Shown piece by piece: positions 10,587 to 21,265 of a stretch of 64,000 nucleotides of DNA. The stretch's first letter is position 1; every line of letters begins with the position of its first letter. Both the position numbers and the translations under genes were made by a program. The DNA is taken from assembly GCF_022539505.1 (NCBI RefSeq), contig NC_061510.1, positions 34,497,047 to 34,561,046 of the forward strand, given 5' to 3'. The notes beneath the pieces are model-generated. The model did no database searches, had not been told where the DNA came from, and worked only from the letters and a program-made list of their open reading frames with translations. This DNA comes from Lolium rigidum (lineage: Eukaryota; Streptophyta; Magnoliopsida; Poales; Poaceae).

Positions 10587-10983
10587 AGAAAAAAAACAAT
10601 GCCGGAAGGGGCTGCCATACGGGCCCTACATCCCCTCGGCGGTGCGGATTTGCGTTGACTCGGCGGCCCGAACCGAGTTCGAGATGCGCCGTGCGAGACA
10701 CCATGCGCACGTTTCGCCGCTTTCGTCCAGACGCTGGGTGGCCTCCAAAAACGGGGAAAAAAAGTTTTGACATGCACCACGGAGGGACCAAAATCGTCGA
10801 CCGCACCACGTCCGGGCCACCATACGCCACGTTTTGGCCGCTTTCGTCGGGCTAGGTGGCCTCAAAAACGAGAAAAAAAAGTTTTGACATGCACCACGGA
10901 GGGACCAAAATCGTCGGCCATGGTACACCAGCAACCACGGCGCGACTTCAACTTCGTCGGCCATGGCAACTTTTCTTGTAGTG
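10587..10983. mobile_element. Terminal part of a CACTA element (CACTACAAGAAAA end)
   Basis: The right terminus is ACTTTTCTTGTAGTG, which reverse-complements to CACTACAAGAAAAGT, a typical CACTA end. Inside it is a direct duplication of about 116-121 bp (blocks from 10716 and 10837) containing TTTTGACATGCACCACGGAG. The opposite end would lie in or beyond the N gap. The adjacent triplet CTT (10984-10986) is the candidate duplication but cannot be checked. Confidence 0.6.
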
Positions 10984-11480
10984 CTTCAGTGAAGCACCAC
11001 CATGTCTGGCAGCTTCCTCTCACCTCCCTGGACATGCTCGTGCACTTCCTTGACCAAACCGACGCGTGCACAAGCCAGCACCGTGGCGCCCAGACACGCC
11101 CAGGCATGCCCATGCACGCGCCAGAGCGCGCATGGCGCACACCCTGGCCCGCCAGAGCGTCAGCCGCCCCGCGCCCCTGCGTCACCTCTGCCCTCTCTCT
11201 CACCGCCAGTCGACGCGCGACACCACCCTGACGCCCCTGGACACGGCCACTTGCCCGCGGGAACCCTGCAGACGACGAGCGCGTCCACGATCGTCCGCCA
11301 TGACCTGCGAGCTCCCATCAAGCTCACCGCCGCTGTAGTGCCTCGTTTTCCCCACAATCACGCGCGTCAGCTTCGCCTGGACGTCGCCAACACTCCGCGC
11401 CCATGCCTTGCCTCTTCGCAACCCTGGAACGGCGACGACGACGATGACCCGCCAGCTCCGCCACGGCCACCTCCCGCGGC

Positions 11481-11490
11481 TATAAAAGGA
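11481..11490 (+). promoter_or_regulatory. TATA box of the long-LTR element, copy 1
   Basis: TATAAAAGGA is preceded by GC-rich DNA and followed by CT-rich leader sequence. The counterpart in copy 2 (minus strand, 36361-36367) sits at the same relative place, about 2.8 kb from the GTTGACA end in both copies. Confidence 0.6.
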
Positions 11491-12822
11491 GCACTTCTCC
11501 TCTCAATCCGAGCACACCACTCGCTTCTCCTCCTCACCACAGCTCCCCTTGCCAACTCTATTTGCTCGATTAGTCGCCGGAGAGCTCCAATCGCAAGAAC
11601 ATCGCCGCCGCCAGTACACGGAGTTCGCCGGAGCAGGAGGCCACCCCAGGACGCGCCGCTGGTTCCATCTGCTTCACCATCGTCGACAACCCCGCCGCAA
11701 CCCCTCTCCGACCATCGCCGCTCTGCCGGTGAGTCTCCGACCCCCCACCGTCGCCGCCAGTGGCCGCGCCTCTCGTCGCCATCGACGAAGGCCGTGGACC
11801 GTCCGATCTGTTTCTAATCGGGTGGGCCAGGTTGATCGGTACCGTTTCGGCGGTTAAGTCCCGCTGACGCGTGGCCCCCACGCTGTCAGGCGGCCCGCTG
11901 CGCTGGATGCAGAACTGGGCCGGCCCATTTCTTTCCCTGTGCAGCCCAACCATCTTTCTCGCCTAAGCCCATGCGATTCAAAATTTATTTTTCAAATTTA
12001 ATTAAATACCCTCAGATGCTGTATTAAAAATTAAATAGGAGAAAATCCACACAACCAAATTTTACAAATTTTATATATTTGGAAACCTTATGAAATTATC
12101 TACACAATGCCACTGGTTTGAACCATAGATCTATTAGAGAATTTAAGTGAGAAAATAAACAAGACAGGGACTTTTCTGCCTTAGAAAAATTATTAAAAAT
12201 CAACCACAATTGCTTTTAAGTTAATTCCAACTCCTATAAATCACTTTACACTTATACTATTTGTTTTTACAAAAATATGCCATGCTTACTATGTATGATC
12301 ATGGCCTAGTTAAATTAAAGGACTATATGACTAATGCTAGTCAAAACTATTGTCCAAAAATATTAGTAAATCATATGGGATTATCTTTCTCCCATTTAAA
12401 TCTTGTCATGAACAATCCAAGATGAGGTGGAGACTCTGGTCATATAGGTCTCATATGGTTTGTTGATGATATTAAATCTTTAACATGCTAGGATTAAATT
12501 GTATGAGGAGCTACACCTCATTTAAATCATTTTCTTGAATGATAAGTATGAAGAGGTTGACTTTGGTCAACCTAGGTCATATATTATTCATGAGAGAAGT
12601 TAAATCTAAATAGAATAATGAGAGGAAATTATTTCTCTAAATAAATGAAAATAAACCTCAAGATTAATATGAGAGGAAATTATTTTTCTTACATAAGACA
12701 AACACATCCATCAACCCAATAGTAATATGTGGTGCTAGTTTAGGTTGTGTAAATCATGTGTGTGCTTAGTCTAGTAAAAAAAGCTTGGTGTGATGATTGT
12801 GACCCCGTATTTGTATTTTAGA

Positions 12823-12945
12823 CGCTAGTACCGAGGAGTATCAAGAGGAGGAGGAGGTCTACTGTCAAGGAGAAGAAGACCACTTTGACCAATTCCCCAA
12901 CCAAGGCAAGATAATACTCTTGCAAAGTGCAAGCTCATCATGAGC
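12823..12945 (+). CDS. Acidic exon-like segment in long-LTR copy 1
   Basis: Directly after a TTTTAG acceptor-like site the frame reads ASTEEYQEEEEVY, continues with acidic and aromatic residues to NQGKIILLQSASSS, and stops at TGA 12943-12945. Copy 2 keeps the same frame on the minus strand (about 34906-35028), with ASTGDYQEE and QGKIILLQSA, and no frameshift. The function is unknown. It could be an exon of a small protein encoded by the element, or a leftover of the promoter transcript. Confidence 0.35.
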
Positions 12946-13911
12946 AAAGCATCACCCATTTACTTTATGTTTATGAGCCTACTTCCCAGTTTTTAATTTC
13001 AAGCTTTACTTACCGTTACTTTATCCATGTACTTTTTGATTCATGTTTCAATGGAGTTAATGTTAGATTAGTACAAGAGTATCAAAGTTAGCCTAGAAGC
13101 AAAGCAAGGTACTTAGCACTCCTCATACCTAGATGCTAGTGCTAAATTAAAAATGACTACTCTAGATGGGAACATGTGTGGTGAAATAATGATGATGATG
13201 AAATTTATGAAATAAATTTTGAAGGTGAATATGACCAAGAGAAGATAGTGATTTTTGATCGAAAACTAATATTGGTTTGGATGCGATACCTTTCCAATTA
13301 TTGAGTACCCCCACAATACCTGATTATGGGTAAGGGCTTAACTAGAAGTTTATGTATCTTAGTATGAGTTCCCTCTAAACATACATCATAGGGGTTATGC
13401 CGAGGCTGCCTCCGTTGTTTGAGAAAGGATGTGAATGAAAGTGAATTGTACGGCCAAGCCCTGTGCAGTTCCCAGGTTGATAGTTGGTCTTCACTGGGGG
13501 GCCAAGCTCATGGGGAGAGGTGCTCATACTAGGGTTAGTAAATGAAAGGTTATGGTTGATGATCCGCGTACTGTGTTACGATGATTCGGGGTAATCCCGA
13601 CGGATGAAATCAAATGTTGTGGCACAAGTGTGCAACCTCTGCAGAGTGTAAATCTATTCGAATAGCCGTGTCCACGGTTACGGACGGTTGGAAAGGCCAT
13701 ACAGTTTCCAGTGTTAGATTTTGAACATGTTGATGAAATGAATGGTGAATGGTGACTTGTGTATACTGAAAACACAACAGAGTTGTGGGAATGACACTAA
13801 TGTTCCCACTTGAGTTAGTTAACACATGAATAAGTATTTAGCAACTATTTGCAAACTAAAAATTGGCTTTATGCAAAGAAACTAGAGCTTAGTACCCTCT
13901 TACTAGAATTG

Positions 13912-14046
13912 TTAGCACTTACACTAGTATTAGTTTGCGAGTACGTAAAGTACTCACGGCTGTGTCCCTGGCTATTTAAATGGCCAGACTATGAAGAGGA
14001 GCAGCAATACGAGGAGGACGGTCAGCAGGAAGTCTACAACAACTAG
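13912..14046 (+). CDS. Conserved acidic C-terminal segment, long-LTR copy 1
   Basis: The open frame contains CPWLFKWPDYEEEQQY, an acidic Gln-rich tail ending VYNN, and TAG at 14044-14046. Copy 2 has CPWLFKWPEYDDEQNY and a tail ending AYDN at the same place before its stop. Differences are mostly Asp/Glu exchanges or synonymous third positions (TTT/TTC, TAT/TAC), as expected for a translated sequence. The upstream limit is uncertain. No match to a known family is recognised. Confidence 0.45.
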   Translation, partial: LALTLVLVCEYVKYSRLCPWLFKWPDYEEEQQYEEDGQQEVYNN

Positions 14047-14341
14047 GAGTCCGCTAACGTCAAGCGTTGGCCTGTGGACTATAGAGTCCTTGTATCTTAC
14101 GCTTCCGCTATGAACTTATGTTTGTTCGTTGATCAGTTCGTTGATCACTAGATCAACTATTTGTGTAATATGGATCATGTGATTCCAATTTAAGACTTTA
14201 TGGTTTGTAATGAATGATGACTGTGATACTTAACTATTATGCCTCGCAACAAAAATATTCCTGGGATTGCGACGTATGACATAATAGGCATCCGGACTTA
14301 AAAATCCGGGTGTTGACATAACGCGACTCTCTTTCTTTTTT

Positions 14342-16474
14342 TAGCCCTCGGCCGGATCGTCGAAAAAATCGAGTACAAATAAGCCGCGTGGCAAAACCAA
14401 GACGAAGAGACAAGGAGAAACATTGACCATCGATGTTGTCAATGAACACGGTAGGCCGATGGAGCCCAAAAAGAACTATACAAAGTTTATCAACCAATGC
14501 GGAGTCGTTGTTAGAGACAACGTCCCGATCACCGTCCAGGAATGAAATGAGCCAAAGAAGGCACGTCTTGGTTTCAGTTTTGTCGACAAGAGAATGAAAA
14601 AGGATTGTTGTAGAAAGCTTATGGAACATTTCATTCTACCTCCGGAATTCAACAAATACGATGAAGAGGGTAACGAGGTTCCTGGTGGACGTGAGAGGAG
14701 GAGGCTATTCAAAGAGTTCGCTCTTCAGAAGATGGCCGAAGCATTCCGGAATTTCAAGAAAAATTTAGCGCGTGACTATATCGTGAAGAACAAGACTCTG
14801 GATTTCAATGGACAGTATGAGAAACTGAAAGATGCCCGAATTGGTGAGGCAAAATCAATCGGAGCATTTCAAGGCCATATCGGAAAAAAATAAGGCAAAT
14901 GCGGCTAAGAAAACATACAATCATATTATGGGGCCAGGAGGACACCGCCTTTTGGAGCCTAAGTGGGAGAAGATGGAGAACGACCTGAGGGAGCGAGGAA
15001 TCCCTCTAGGTACAGAGGGATGGGACCCAAGGGTCAAAAGCTGGTGGTACGGGCATGGGGGTCGCTAGACCCGGTGACAGGGAGGTGTGTTCACCGAAAG
15101 AAAGTGTTTACTCCCACCCAAGCCCTTATTGACGCAATGACCCAAGCTCAACCGGGGAAGATCAGGTTCAACAGAGAGAACGATGCGCTAACATTAGCCC
15201 TCGGGAATCCTGAACACCCAGGACGTGTACGAGGCAAAGGCGCCATTCCGTGGAAAGTAGGGTTTCCCCAGGACAATGACCCGTACAGTTACAGAAGCCG
15301 TAAGAGAAAGACGGAACGGGATGCAGATCATATGGGGAGGATGGAATCTTAACTATTTGAGGTGAAGAAGATGGTGCATGAACTAGTAAAAGACAGATCG
15401 GGAGGGCCACATGAAGATCGTGCAGTGGATATCGGAAGCCAGCAGCGGAGAAGCAGCGTGGCTTCCACGGAGGTCCCGGCTGGTGCTAATGCACCCTTTC
15501 TAGCCCCGGCTGGTGCTAATGCACCGACGATCGAAATTACTGCGCCGGAGCCTCGCCACCCCGTGGACGATGTACATGAGATGAAAGAATGTGAGCTGCA
15601 TTATCCAGTGGGGAACATTTCCATGAAGGTAGCGATCGGCTCCGCTTTACCTTGTACACCTGGAGCACTCCACCACAACAACCCCTTTGCACATGGCTAT
15701 GCTCGTGTCACGGTGGAAGACATAGTCCAAGGGTGTGAGGACCTGGATATTGACTATCCTACACCCGAAGGGGATGTGAAACTTCGAGATGTCAAGCGCC
15801 AATTCGTTCTATGGAAAAAAGATGTAAATCAAGTTTCCAGGCGAGGCGCCAAGGCCACCGACCCCGGGGAATCACCCAAGTCCACCCTCCGGTGGTGGTG
15901 GTGGTTCACGTACACCTCCTTCATGTCAGCCGATGCCGCCCCCCAATCCACCTCCGGCGGGTAAGCAGCCGCCGCCCCCCAGTCCACCTCCGGCGGATAC
16001 GCCGCCACGCAGTCCACCTCCAGCGAAGAAGTAGCCGCCGCCCCCAGTCCACCTCCGGCGGGTACGCCGCCACCCAGTCCACCTCCGACAAAGAAGCAGA
16101 AGCAGGCGGTTACGGGGGACAACAAGGCAACCCCCTCCTGGACTATTAACCCGGAGCCTTATGTACCTAAGACCACAAGGGTACCAATGCCATCACTGAA
16201 GCCTCTCCTCCCGAGACCTTGGGAACTTAGTGTCGAGGAAACCAACATGGCCGCGGCTACTCACCATGAGAAATGGAAGGCGGATATCAAGGCGAAAAAA
16301 ATGCCTGAGCCCAAGCCGGTATATACAGAGAAGCAAAAGAAGTGGGCTAAGGATTTTTTGATGACACCGTCCCAAGTCCAGCAGAATCTGCGAGATGACT
16401 ATGAACGTGAATTTCGTAGGCAAGTAGCAGTATTGGAGAAGAAAGCCTCGGAGAAGAAGGAAAACAAAGGCTAG
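14342..16474 (+). pseudogene. En/Spm transposase-associated protein (PF03004-like), decayed
   Basis: It is read in pieces. A basic start with TNKPRGKTKTKRQGE is followed by VVNEHGRPMEPKKNY, then a core (14594-14893) with MKKDCCRKLMEHFILPPEF and a coiled charged stretch. Next come NHIMGPGGHRLLEPKWEKM, RVKSWWYGHGG and PTQALIDAMTQAQPGK, the hallmark blocks of the plant transposase Ptta/En/Spm family. A long Pro-rich linker (15900-16090, repeated CCCAGTCCACCTCC) leads to MPSLKPLLPRPWELSVEE and a basic end. The frame changes several times (near 14545, 14840, 15060, 15350, 15960 and 16140) and TAG codons interrupt it. Confidence 0.7.
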
Positions 16475-16495
16475 GAGGAGAAGGAGAAGAAAACC

Positions 16496-17926
16496 TTGGT
16501 GGAGAAGAAAGAAGCAAGTAAAAAATGCGGGAAACAAGTTGCCCAACTCGGGGAACAGAAAAAACAATCGATCCCCCCGCTCATAGTGAAAGCCGGTCCT
16601 TCCGCTATGACGTCATCCTTCAGAGCCGATATGGATAAGGACATGGAACTATTGGACCCCGCTATCCTAGCAGCTGCTAGAGAATAGGGAATGACTGTAA
16701 CGGCGGCCAAAGAAAAAGCGGCCGAGCTCGATATGATTCTTCGTGCATTGCTAGGCCTTGAGGAGGCTCCAATAAGTGAGGTAGCATTTACATATGTGCG
16801 GAATGAGCCTCTCGTCGAGCCTGTGCAGGAAGCGAGTCTACCAACACAAATGAGAAATCTACTACACTGGTACAAGGATTTCATAAAAAATCATCCCGAC
16901 AAAGAATATATTTATGCGGAAGTTAGAGAGGAGTACCACTTCAAAGAGTACTGTGTACAAGTTCGCTTGAGTGAATTGTTCCAGTTATTCAATCTGCGTG
17001 AGCTCGACAAATCTATCCTGAGTTGCTACGTTATGTAAGTGATGTATTTCTATAATTAAATCTCTACATCATCTCGTTCATTGCCTGCACTATATTGTCC
17101 TAACTATATTCGTGTGTACTCTATTATGCAGAATGAAGCTTGGGAATGCAAAAAGAGGAACATCCTTGATGTTGGGTTCATTGACCCACATATCGTTAAT
17201 GGATATGTGTTAGAAAAACACCCCAAAGACGTGGAGAGAGACATGTACGATTTTCTTACAAAGCAGGAACTCAAAAGTGATATTCTATTTCCTTATCATT
17301 TTGGGTGAGTGTTTCTATCTTGTGCACATTCTCTTTTGTTTACTTCATGTTATGTCTAATCAATGAGTTGTTATGCATGATTGTGCATGTAACGTATCTG
17401 CAGGTTCCACTGGATTCTGCTAATAATTCAGTTTGACAACTCCAGAGTTCTCGTCATGGACTCTCTGAATATGGACCCAAAGAATTGGATCGGCATAAGA
17501 TTAATGTTGCAAAAGTAATTATTTTCAATCATTTGCGCACTATATCGATCGACCTATTTCGTTCATTTCCCGATATAACTAACTAATAACTCCCTTTGTT
17601 CATTTAATTTCTTTTCCATGTAGGGTTTGGAAACGGTTCAAAGAAGTCATAACCGGTGAATTCAAAGATGAGCTAGCATTTAGAAGGTTAGCTAAAGTGG
17701 ATACCAGCCACCGGAAACCAATCTATGTGGATACTATGTTTGTGAGTTCATCCGGGGACTCACCTTTGATCGGAGGGCTCCGGATATCGACTTGCACATG
17801 CATGATGACTTGTGGAGGAAGCTTAGTCCAGAACCTCGCTTCCGACCAATTCAAGAGGAATTAGCAGGATTTTTGCTGAGGGAAGTCCTCCATCATAAAG
17901 GAGAACACTATTATTACGATGACTAA
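16496..17926 (+). pseudogene. Ulp1-like C-terminal domain of the CACTA protein, decayed
   Basis: Exon-like blocks are separated by introns with good borders: to 17034 (GTAAGT donor), 17132-17304, 17404-17514, and 17634-17926 ending at TAA. They encode a Cys-protease-like fold: the His block FHWILLIIQFDN, the Asp block VLVMDSLNMDPKNW, and a Gln/Cys block (QPPETNLCGYYVCEFI) in a shifted frame near 17705-17755. His, Asp, Gln and Cys are all recognisable, but an indel near 17700 separates the last two. Ulp1-like domains are usual in Triticeae CACTA proteins. Confidence 0.65.
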
Positions 17927-18425
17927 GAACTTCTGCTGCCGTAAATTGTATACGGAAACTTGTTTGAAGTTGTATATATGGTCACCCGAGATTGAATATT
18001 ATATATTCCTCTTGAATTCTTCTTGTTTGAAATTTCAAACTTGTTTAAAATTGTACATTCATATACATCAACGTGTAACGTGTTTATAGTAGCGTAAAAT
18101 ATGTGTACTGAAACTTCTCTGTAATTAAAATGAAACACAAAATAAAATATAAAAGAAATGAAACACAACAAAAAGAAACCAGATTTAGGGGGGCTAAAAC
18201 CCTAAACCTGCGGACACCTTTAGTCGCGGTTGGTCTGGCCAACCGCTACTAAAGATCCTCCGTCCCGACGAACGCCTGACGCCCACGTGGATGGGCATTT
18301 AGTCGCGTTTCGTAAGCAACCGCGACTAAGGGGCGCGCCTTTAGTCTCGCATAATTATTTCTGGTTGCGCAACCGGGATTAATGTCAGTTACGAACCGCG
18401 ACTAAAGGCCCTTTTTCTACCAGTG

Positions 18426-19094
18426 ACTCCTCATATATCCTTTTTTTTAAGTTATCGCCCCGAGAGAGAAAAAACATATAAAGAATTTACATACTAGCCT
18501 AGGTAACTCTTTTTTGTATAGCCCTAAACAATTTTCCAAAGGTCAGCGTTTGGCCTGTAAAGGCGTAGTCAAGCGCATGGGAGCATGATCTCCGAGTCTA
18601 GTTGTGTTAAGGACTTAAGGCGGATGAAAACAGGTTCATGGCTGCCAGTACGATATAGAAAAGCCTATATTCCAGAAATTTCTTCTGTGTGTAGTACTGT
18701 CATGATTATTTCAAGTAACAACAAAAAAAATCGAGATGTCCATGTGTTATGTCATCTAGTTGCAAGAGAAATTAACAAACATGAATTTTGACTTTATTTT
18801 GCAACATTACGTCATGTATCGGTAAAACGGGATTTCTAGTTGCATACGACCTCCGATGAAAATCTTTTTTATATGAAAATGTATCTACGCGAAATATTAC
18901 ATCCGATTTCAACCCCCTCTGGGCATTTAGACAATTTTTAGATTCCTAAATATCGAAAAGGAAACAGGACTTTTTCAGTTTTAGATTTCGGGCAGATTTT
19001 TTTTTGGAAAAAAGCAGTGGCCCACCAAGCCATGGGGTGCGCCACTGCTAAGTTTCCCTCCTTCGAAATTTGAAATGGTCCGGCCACCCTTTAC
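18426..19094. other. Unassigned sequence with a short palindrome
   Basis: No gene is recognised. An inverted pair AGCAGTGGCCCACC / GGTGCGCCACTGCT (19013-19026 and 19036-19049, one mismatch) resembles subterminal repeats of another CACTA family that use GCAGTGGCGCACC. Confidence 0.4.
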
Positions 19095-19440
19095 CTTATC
19101 CCCACGCTCTTACATCCTCCACACATTTCCTCCATTTTCTTCTCTTCCTCTCCTTCTCCTCTACTCCTCCTCCACTCCCTCCTCCTCCAACTCTTTCCTC
19201 CTCCTCCTCCACTTCCCCCCTCCCTCCACTCCGGCCTCCTCCTCCTCCAAATCCGGCATTCTCCTCCACTTTGGCCTTCTCTTCCAATCCCTCTTCCTCC
19301 AACTCCAGGCCCCTCCTCCTCCTCCACCTCCAGTCCTTCTCCAACTCCGTCCACCACCTCCTCCTCTTCCACTCCTTCTCCAACTCCGGCCTCCTCCTCC
19401 TCCTCCTCCACTCTCCCGAACCTTCCTTCCTCTTGTGCCA
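19095..19440. repeat. CT-rich low-complexity tract (TCC/TTC repeats)
   Basis: About 350 bp is nearly all C and T on the plus strand, with many TCCTCC runs. It explains the long Ser/Pro/Leu-rich open frames on plus and Glu/Arg/Gly-rich ones on minus. Such mirror-like polypurine/polypyrimidine tracts can adopt triplex structures. Confidence 0.8.
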
Positions 19441-19834
19441 GAAATTCTCTGGGAAGTGGTCTCCCTGCTCGCCACATGTCGCAAGGAGGGCATGAGGAAG
19501 GAGAGAGAAGACGGAGGAGGCCTAGGTTCTGTCAACTTTTCCCTTTATTTTCTAGATTTATTTTTAAAATGAAATATCTTGAGAACCGTAAGTCCAAATT
19601 TTAATCGGTTTTCACTTTTGAGATCCTCGCGTCGAGGTCTTCAAAACTAGATCCTATGTTGATAGGTTCCAGGATACTTTTTTCGTACTTCCAATACTAG
19701 TATGGTAGTACTCGTGGTGTGTACCTAACTGTATTCGTGCTTCAACTAATAGGTACGTCTATTTTAAGTGTATTTGATGCAGTTTTTTCTTTACTCGGTA
19801 ATTGTACATGTGATTCTCTCGTGTGCGCGACTGT

Positions 19835-20062
19835 ACTTATGTCCATCTAATTGATCGTGTGCGCGACTGTACTTCTGTACTTGCTCGTGTGTGTGACTGT
19901 ACTTATGTACCTGTACTTGCTCGTGTGTGTGACTGTATTTCTGTATGTGTACTTGCTACTGCGTCTGACTGTACTTCCGTACCTGTACTTGCTCGTTGGC
20001 ACGATTATACCTGTACTTGCTTGTGTGCATAACTATACTTCTATATCTATACTTTCTCATGC
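19835..20062 (+). repeat. Minisatellite, TGTACTTGCTCGTGTG-type units
   Basis: Tandem units of roughly 35-45 bp share TGTACTTGCTCGTGTG and GACTGTACTTCTGTA. About six degenerate copies run from 19835 to 20062. The open frame through them (ARVCDCTYVPV-like repeats) is a by-product. Confidence 0.7.
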
Positions 20063-21265
20063 CCGTGATCGGACGCACGCGGCCGGAAGCGTGTGGACGT
20101 AAGTACTATAACTGCTCTCGTTCCTACTCGCGTGGGCGGACGTGTCACCCAGAACTGACACGTGTCAACCGTATGTCCATTGTGCGGGATGAAATTACCC
20201 TAAGTGGTACCTGCTAAAGAACAGAAGTTCTCTCCAGAGTCGTACTCCCTTCCAGTCCGTTTGCAATCGAAGTTTGTTGGGCCTGTATATGTCCAGTCTA
20301 AAGCGACAGTACGGGAAAACCTCCGACACCACGGTCCGGTATTGCTTAGCCCATATAACGATAACAAATTTAACTTGCGTTCGGCTATCTCTAACAGGCC
20401 GTAACCATTACAGGCCCATATAGAACCATAGGGCGATGAAAGTGTATGCAGGTAGCAACCTGACGACAATAGGGTCCATATCAGCAAACGCCAACCAAGT
20501 CAGAAAATGGTTGTGTGCAGCACACATCTCTGACCGGTCATGCAATTCTGACTCTGACAAAGTCAACCCTCATCCGTATATCGGTTCCATCCGACAGCAC
20601 CACATTCGACAAGCTAGATGAGGCACATTTTCCACAAGACTTTCAGACATTTCTGACTAAATAGCTCCAAGCAGCCATCAGCAGGTTTGGAGGTCATAGC
20701 AGTGTCGATCAATAAGAGCTACTGAGAAATAAACTACCAAGTTAAAAACCCTTGCTCTAGAACACACTATGAGACAATTTCCGGAAGACCCCAAACAAAC
20801 GATCAGGTCAGATTCTGAATCTGCTGCTAGCTGCATACCCTGAATTCACAATAGACTAGATTACTTTCTGCCTAGAACTACATGTAATTTTCCTTTGAGG
20901 AAAAAAAATACTAGAGAATCAATGTACTTACTCCCTAGCTAGCTAGAGCCCTAATTAAGCAAGAGAGGCAGAGGTGGTAGTACTGCCCAAAGATAATAAA
21001 AACATCATAATCTTCCAAATTGATTTACGTGCCATCCCCAAAAAAGAAGAGTTTCTTTTTCCTGAACTTGCCACCACCTCCTTTTCCCCTCTCTCTCATC
21101 ATGCATGCGATGCGAGGATGCACCTTCACATGGCCAGAGGAAGAAGAGCCAAAAAAAATCCCCTCTGTATCCCACTCACCACCTTGAAGAACACAACCGT
21201 CCAACACCCCTATCGAAATGCACACCATGCCCCAATGCTTTTGTTTGCTCCGCCATGCTTCCCCG
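20063..21265. other. Intergenic DNA and 3' flank of the DUF26 gene
   Basis: No domain or repeat family is recognised. The right part, about 20930-21265, is where the 3' UTR of the DUF26 gene should lie on the minus strand. No clear polyadenylation signal could be chosen. Confidence 0.4.

Larger units (their letters stand above)
10984..14318 (+). mobile_element. Long-LTR element copy 1, 5'-truncated
   Basis: The right end CCGGGTGTTGACA (to 14318) is the mirror of TGTCAACACCCGG at 33563. The body matches 33563-37656 in inverted orientation over about 3.3 kb, so this is the same family. It carries TATAAAAGGA at 11481-11490, a 5' splice-donor-like GCCGGTGAGT at about 11725-11734, an acceptor-like TTTTAG (ending 12822) and two short conserved acidic reading frames. 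Compared with copy 2 about 800 bp of the 5' end is missing, replaced by the CACTA end beside the assembly gap. Junk-like open frames at 11002-11817 reflect GC-rich sequence. Confidence 0.7.
14319..18425 (+). mobile_element. 3' part of an autonomous-type CACTA (En/Spm) element
   Basis: It ends CCCTTTTTCTACCAGTG at 18425 (reverse complement CACTGGTAGAAAAAGGG), with inverted GGTTGCGCAACC and TTTAGTCGCGGTT subterminal repeats at 18215-18415. Inside are a plant En/Spm accessory-type reading frame and a C-terminal Ulp1-like region with introns. The 5' half is missing where it abuts the long-LTR copy at 14318. The first bases after that junction (CTTTCTTTTTTTAG) look like an intron end, which fits an insertion of the LTR element into a CACTA intron, but the other side is not recoverable. 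Confidence 0.8.

Noticed and set aside
11002..11817. 271-codon plus-strand open frame rich in Pro, Arg and Ser
   Set aside because: It spans the TATA box region of the long-LTR element and is not kept in the inverted copy. GC-rich composition explains it.
19835..20062. CRISPR-like repeat array
   Set aside because: Units are degenerate tandem repeats without unique spacers and the DNA is plant nuclear.
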